A stretch of 11,061 nucleotides of DNA from Larix sibirica (taxonomy: Eukaryota > Streptophyta > Pinopsida > Pinales > Pinaceae), in NCBI GenBank assembly GCA_004151065.3, contig NWUY0304865309.1, forward strand, positions 1 to 11,061, given 5' to 3'. Position numbers and translations under genes: made by a program. The notes under the pieces are model-generated. The model saw nothing but the letters and a program-made list of their open reading frames with translations, was not told where the DNA came from and did not search any database. Shown here in pieces: positions 7,541 through 11,061 of this stretch (its first letter is position 1; each line of letters begins with the position of its first letter).

Positions 7541-8129
7541 CCAGGTTACTAAGATGGTCTATCCGTTCAAATTCAATAGTTCGTGGCTGGACGAGGAAGC
7601 ATTTTGTGACTTGGTAAAAAAAATTGGAAGTCTTCCACACAGAATGATCAACAGTCACATTTACTTAATTTGATACAAAAGTTATCAGTTCTGCGAGTGG
7701 AGGTGATTGACTGGGACCGTAAAAAGAAAAGGTCCACTCCTGAGGAATTGGGCTCTATTGAGGCTAATATTAAAGAGATGGAGGAGGTTGTGGATGGGGA
7801 TTGTTTCTCTACTAGCCGGAAGAATGTTTTGCTGGGGATTTTCAAGAGGAAGGAAGATTTACTTGGTCAAATTGAAAATACTTGGAGATTAAAGATTCAG
7901 TCCCTCTGGATTGCTAAAGGGGACCGCAATACCATATTCTTCCAGAACTATGCCAATCAGAGGAGAAATGAGAATATGATCTGGGAGATTAAAGGCGATG
8001 GCGACAATTTTAGATTGGATCATGATTCCATTCAACTGGTTGCGGATAAGCACTTCAAGGGTTCTTATCATCAAGATTAGGTTAATAATCTGGAAGCACA
8101 ATTAAACATTGTCAAATTATTTCCTATAT

Positions 8130-8880
8130 TTCTTAATGAATATGAAGGCAGGAAGATTGGGGAGGCGATGACTTTGGGGGGAATTAAGGAGGTTTTAGGG
8201 ACATTTGTCAAAGAAAAAAGCCCCGGTCCAGATGGATGGACGATGGAGTTTTTATTGCATTTCTTTGACCTCATGGGGTAGGAGATTCTTGTTGTTGTGG
8301 AGGAGTCTAGAGAAAATTCTACCATTCCCAAGAGGCTCAATTCTACCTACCTTGCCTTAATAGCTAAAAAGGACCGACCGGAGGATTTCAACGACTATCG
8401 ACCTATTTCTCTCTGCAATATTCTTTATAAGTTGATCTAAAAAATTATAGCAAGGCGCATCAATCCTTTTCTGGAAAAACATATTTCTCTGGAACAATTT
8501 GGTTTTCTTTTCAACAGGCAAATTCTTGATGCAATGGGGGTTGCTCAAGAATCTCTGCATTCGATCAAAGTTAAGGATATACAAGCATTTATTCTGAAAT
8601 TGGACCTGATCAAGGCATATGATCACTTGGATTGGACTTGTCTCCAGTTTATTCTCATACAGAATGGCATATCGTTGAATGTGGTGCAGTGGATTATGGA
8701 TTGTATATCGTCTACCACCTTTGCGGTATTGATTAATGGTTCTCCTTCAAATGTATTTTCATGCAATATAGGTATCATACAAGGTTGTCCACTTTCTCCC
8801 TTTCTATTTATTCTTTCCGTTAAAGGGATTTGGTTGATGGAGGGATTTGGAGCTGTGTCATCCGGTCGAAATACTTGAAA
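8130..8880 (+). other. N-terminal half of reverse transcriptase
   Basis: One frame runs through SPGPDGW (about 8219-8239), NDYRPISLCN (8390-8419), EQFGFLFNRQILDA (RT block 2), LKLDLIKAYDHLDW (motif A, catalytic Asp at 8603-8605) and QGCPLSPFLF (motif B, 8780-8809). These are the fingers and first palm motifs of non-LTR RTs. In-frame stops lie at 8279 (TAG) and 8438 (TAA). The frame ends at 8878, and no YADD/FADD motif C, thumb or connection follows. The next recognisable ORF2 sequence, from about 8920, belongs well beyond the RT in normal elements. Confidence 0.92.
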
Positions 8881-8919
8881 ACTTTCTCTCTGTTTCAGTG
8901 GTTATGCAAGCCGATTTTA

Positions 8920-9570
8920 ACTTGTTATCAAGCCTCCGTGGTTTGGAGCAGTCTCATTAGCACTTTTCAATATATTGGTCCATGGCTTAAGTGGAAGGTG
9001 AGAAGAGGAACATAAATTTTCATCAGCATTGACGCCTACATTGGTGACGATGGTGCATATTTGCTCCCTTCTGGTTTGATTAAGGAACTTCATGACATAA
9101 AGATTGTGGTTCTTACTCAGGTCTACCAGATGAGTATTGTTTATAGTAAACCGTGCTGGTTTTCTCCCAGGGATCTTAATCTCCCTGCACATTGGGATCT
9201 TGTGTGGGATAATTACATTGAACAGTTAACCTTCGAGGGCATTCAATTAACTAATTCCCGTGATAGTCTTATTTGGGATGGCCCTGAGTCTAATGGGGTT
9301 ATGACTGTAGCTTAGGTTTATAATATGGTTCTATCTGACTACCATTCACCTCCAGAGAATTTTTGGTGGCACTCTAAGTTGTGGAGCTGGAAAATCCCTT
9401 TAAATTTAAAGTGATTCCTGTGGTTGTGTTTATAGGATAAAATCCTTGGGAAAATCTACAAAAAAGAGGGTTTCAAGGACCAATTTTTTGTTCTTTGTGC
9501 AGGGCTGAGTGTGAAGACATTCACCATCATTTTGTTCACTGCAGTTTTGTTAAGGAAGCCTGGAAGGAAT
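8920..9570 (+). other. Post-RT region with zf-RVT zinc motif
   Basis: From about 8920 the frame reads VVWSSLISTFQYIGPWLKWK, then after a TAA (9013) IDAYIGDDG and a segment typical of the post-RT part of plant L1s (LVWD/LIWDGPESNGV-like). Stops follow at 9313, 9412 and 9433, and a frameshift near 9446. The zf-RVT motif starts with C-x2-C at 9489-9500 (CSLC), then HHHFVHC ending at 9540. This zinc-binding region is common in plant LINE ORF2 C-termini; its exact role is not established. Confidence 0.8.
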
Positions 9571-9854
9571 TAAAACACTAGTTATTTGCATTGGAAGATT
9601 GGAATGTTGATTGCATCAATGATTGTTTTTACAATTGGACTCGTTATTGTGGTTCTTACAGGACTCTCCCTATGTTTGCGATGGCTAGCATTTGGAGGGC
9701 GTGGAATGAATGTATATTTGAAAATATCCGCCCTTCAGTCTCTAGCACATGCAAAAGGATCCTGGTTTTATTGAGTGGCTACCCAGATGTTGTAAGCTAT
9801 AAGAAGTTTAGGCCTTCCACTTACCCGACTATTGATAGTGAAATGATATGTGGT

Positions 9855-10230
9855 TATTTTGATGGGGCTTCAAAACAAGGAATGTGCGGAGCAGGTGTGA
9901 TCTTTTATCTACGAAGGAATCACATTATTCGTATTAAAATGGGTATTGGAAAAGGGGATTGATTAAAAGTGGAGCTCCTAGCGGTCCAATGTCTGTTATG
10001 GTTTGCTTGCGTGAGGGGTTTCATTACTTTTTCCATCTTTGGAGATTCCCAGGTTGTTACTAATTGGTTCAATAGAAAGTGTAAAATCGATGTCATGTTG
10101 CTGGATCCTTGGCTTAATGAGGTAGAGCGATTAAAGGCCTCCTTCGCACAGATTTGTTGTAAGCATATTTATCGGGAAGCAAATATGGAGGCTGATCGGT
10201 TATCAAAGGAAGCTGTTAGACCTATGGACG
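9855..10230 (+). other. RNase H domain of ORF2
   Basis: The domain would degrade the RNA strand of RNA:DNA hybrids. Acidic positions are all present: Asp in YFDGAS (9861-9863), Glu in KVELLAV (9972-9974), Asp in FGDSQVV (10044-10046) and Asp in EADRLSKEA (10194-10196). A conserved YREAN motif precedes the last. One TGA (9960-9962) splits the domain between the first Asp and the Glu; otherwise one frame is open from 9582 to the end. Plant L1s are known to have gained an archaea-like RNase H, and this fits that group by position and motifs. About 35 less typical residues follow, up to the TAG at 10335-10337. Confidence 0.9.
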
Positions 10231-10337
10231 GGTACCTTCATTTTGCAGAATATATGGACAACATCGTTGTCGATGAGGGCCATATAATGGATGTGGTCCA
10301 TTGTTTTATGTTGGTCCTTTGTTTTTGGTACTCCTAG

Positions 10338-10566
10338 GCATTGTATTTTTCCACACATGGTTTTTGTTGTTGTGGCATAATCTCTTAGTATTTTTGACAC
10401 TAGAGATGGCACTTTGGCTACTTAGTTTTATTTTGGTCCAGATGTTGTCCTAGTCACCCATGGATTTATCCTGGGATGTATTAAGCTGAATTATGTTTTC
10501 TTACGTACACAATGATGTAACTTTGATTTTCTTACTGAAAATAACAAGTTATGTTGAAAAAAAAAA
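10338..10566 (+). other. LINE 3' UTR and poly(A) tail
   Basis: The T-rich non-coding tail of the element ends in ten A residues (10557-10566). No AATAAA signal is seen; a TGTA-type element (GATGTAAC near 10515) is a possible far-upstream signal. The A-run directly abuts the right target-site duplication, as expected for reverse transcription primed on a poly(A) RNA. Confidence 0.8.
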
Positions 10567-10575
10567 CCATGTCTA
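10567..10575. repeat. Right target-site duplication of the LINE
   Basis: CCATGTCTA matches 4852-4860 exactly and follows the ten-A tail with no gap. Confidence 0.75.
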
Positions 10576-11061
10576 CATATTTTCTCATGTGAAGTTGAAA
10601 TCTTTTTCATTTTTTTTTAAAATCTTAATGCATATTAACCTTTGTTGTCAAATAAATTTTAGAAAATGTCATACTATGTAGATGTATTTGTGGAATTTTT
10701 ATAAATGATTTGGAGAACATTAAAATATAGAAGTTACAAATTTTAAGTTGAGAAACATTCTTTAGTTTTCTAATTTTAGAAATGGCTTCTTAATAGTAAA
10801 AATGCCATCTATTTGTAACTATCATTTAATGGGTCTTATTTAATATAAATAATATGCTTTTTAAGTTAAGTAACTTTCCACTAACTATAAAAAGGCCACG
10901 GGGGATTCACTAGAAGGCAATATAATATCACGTTCATTCATATTGCGGTATTAAATATTCATGAAAAGCTAAAAATTATATTGCTTATATATTAAGGGGC
11001 AAAGGGTTTTTTTTATTTAATGTAACAATACAAAAATACTTTGGGGTCTTTTTTATATGGG
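10576..11061. other. AT-rich flanking DNA, no gene seen
   Basis: This is host DNA to the right of the LINE. It contains T- and A-rich runs and a TATA-like CTATAAAAAGGCC near 10884-10897, but no reading frame or RNA gene follows before the window ends. Confidence 0.5.

Larger units (their letters stand above)
6842..10337 (+). pseudogene. LINE ORF2 (EN-RT-RNase H polyprotein), broken
   Basis: ORF2 supplies the enzymes for target-primed reverse transcription. In order it shows an APE-like endonuclease (6842-7540), a linker with a basic and acidic helical stretch (7620-8080), an RT N-terminal half (8130-8830), then, after a deletion, the C-terminal region (8920-9440), zf-RVT (9489-9540) and RNase H (9855-10230). 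Frame changes occur near 6955, in an A8 run at 7616-7623, at the deletion near 8870-8920 and near 9446. In-frame stops lie at 7059, 7182, 7389, 7464, 8078, 8279, 8438, 9013, 9313, 9412, 9433, 9579 and 9960. The present span would be about 1,165 codons; an intact relative should be longer by the missing RT part. The product is not translatable, so this copy is dead. Confidence 0.92.
4861..10566 (+). mobile_element. Degenerate L1-type LINE retrotransposon
   Basis: This is a 5.7-kb non-LTR element: leader (4861-5160), ORF1 (5161-6842), ORF2 (6842-10337), 3' UTR and a 10-A tail (10557-10566), bracketed by a 9-bp target-site duplication. The order of domains (DUF4283-like and CCHC in ORF1; endonuclease, RT, zf-RVT and RNase H in ORF2) is that of plant L1 elements that carry an RNase H. 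At least five frame changes and more than a dozen in-frame stops make it inactive. An internal deletion in the RT removes the catalytic YADD region. The 5' end seems complete, because the leader and the ORF1 start are both present. Confidence 0.93.

Noticed and set aside
9586-9774. Hydrophobic 62-codon plus-strand frame resembling a membrane segment
   Set aside because: It is the off-frame reading of the ORF2 region between zf-RVT and RNase H; the correct frame gives WRAWNECIFEN-like sequence typical of LINEs.
4861-10566. LTR retrotransposon (RNase H plus RT)
   Set aside because: No long terminal repeats, protease or integrase are seen; the APE endonuclease, the zf-RVT, the poly(A) tail and the 9-bp duplication fit a LINE.
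1-11061. tRNA, rRNA or SINE with A and B boxes
   Set aside because: No GGTTCGAANCC-type B box or cloverleaf was found by eye on either strand; a covariance-model search would be needed to exclude degraded copies.

Overview
The window looks like nuclear intergenic DNA from a seed plant. It is AT-rich, no intact gene is visible, and its clearest object is a decayed L1-type LINE of the plant kind: ORF1 with a DUF4283-like domain and CCHC knuckle, then ORF2 with endonuclease, reverse transcriptase, zf-RVT and RNase H. A large, repeat-rich genome such as a conifer's would fit, but the lineage is a guess; only the plant L1 assignment is well supported.

Positions 1-4860 are mostly non-coding flank. 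They hold a Q-rich open stretch with adjacent stops (481-783), a diverged minisatellite with a 45-bp core period (about 1497-2145) that carries a fresh 70-bp tandem duplication (1597-1737), an exon-like stretch with good splice-site matches (2631-2771) followed by a second open stretch (2866-2994), an 88-bp tandem duplication (3479-3654), a gene-like block with a telo-box and a 153-bp-offset internal repeat (about 3870-4320), and three more short duplications (3824-3862, 4460-4604, 4641-4676). A 13-bp inverted repeat sits at 4825-4857.

Positions 4861-10566 are the LINE. A 9-bp target-site duplication (4852-4860 and 10567-10575) brackets it, the right copy directly following a 10-A tail. ORF1 (5161-6842) and ORF2 (6842-10337) overlap by one base in a TAATG stop-start junction. 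Both ORFs are broken by frameshifts and in-frame stops, most of which fit C-to-T or G-to-A changes. An internal deletion near 8870-8920 has removed the second half of the reverse transcriptase, including the YADD/FADD catalytic box. In a working element ORF1 would coat the RNA, the endonuclease would nick the target, the RT would copy the RNA and RNase H could remove the template. This copy cannot do that by itself.

Positions 10576-11061 are AT-rich flank with no recognisable gene. I see no convincing new biological system. The points most worth a second look are the TAATG junction, the RNase H domain with its four acidic positions intact, the insertion at the edge of an inverted repeat, and the 45-bp repeat array.
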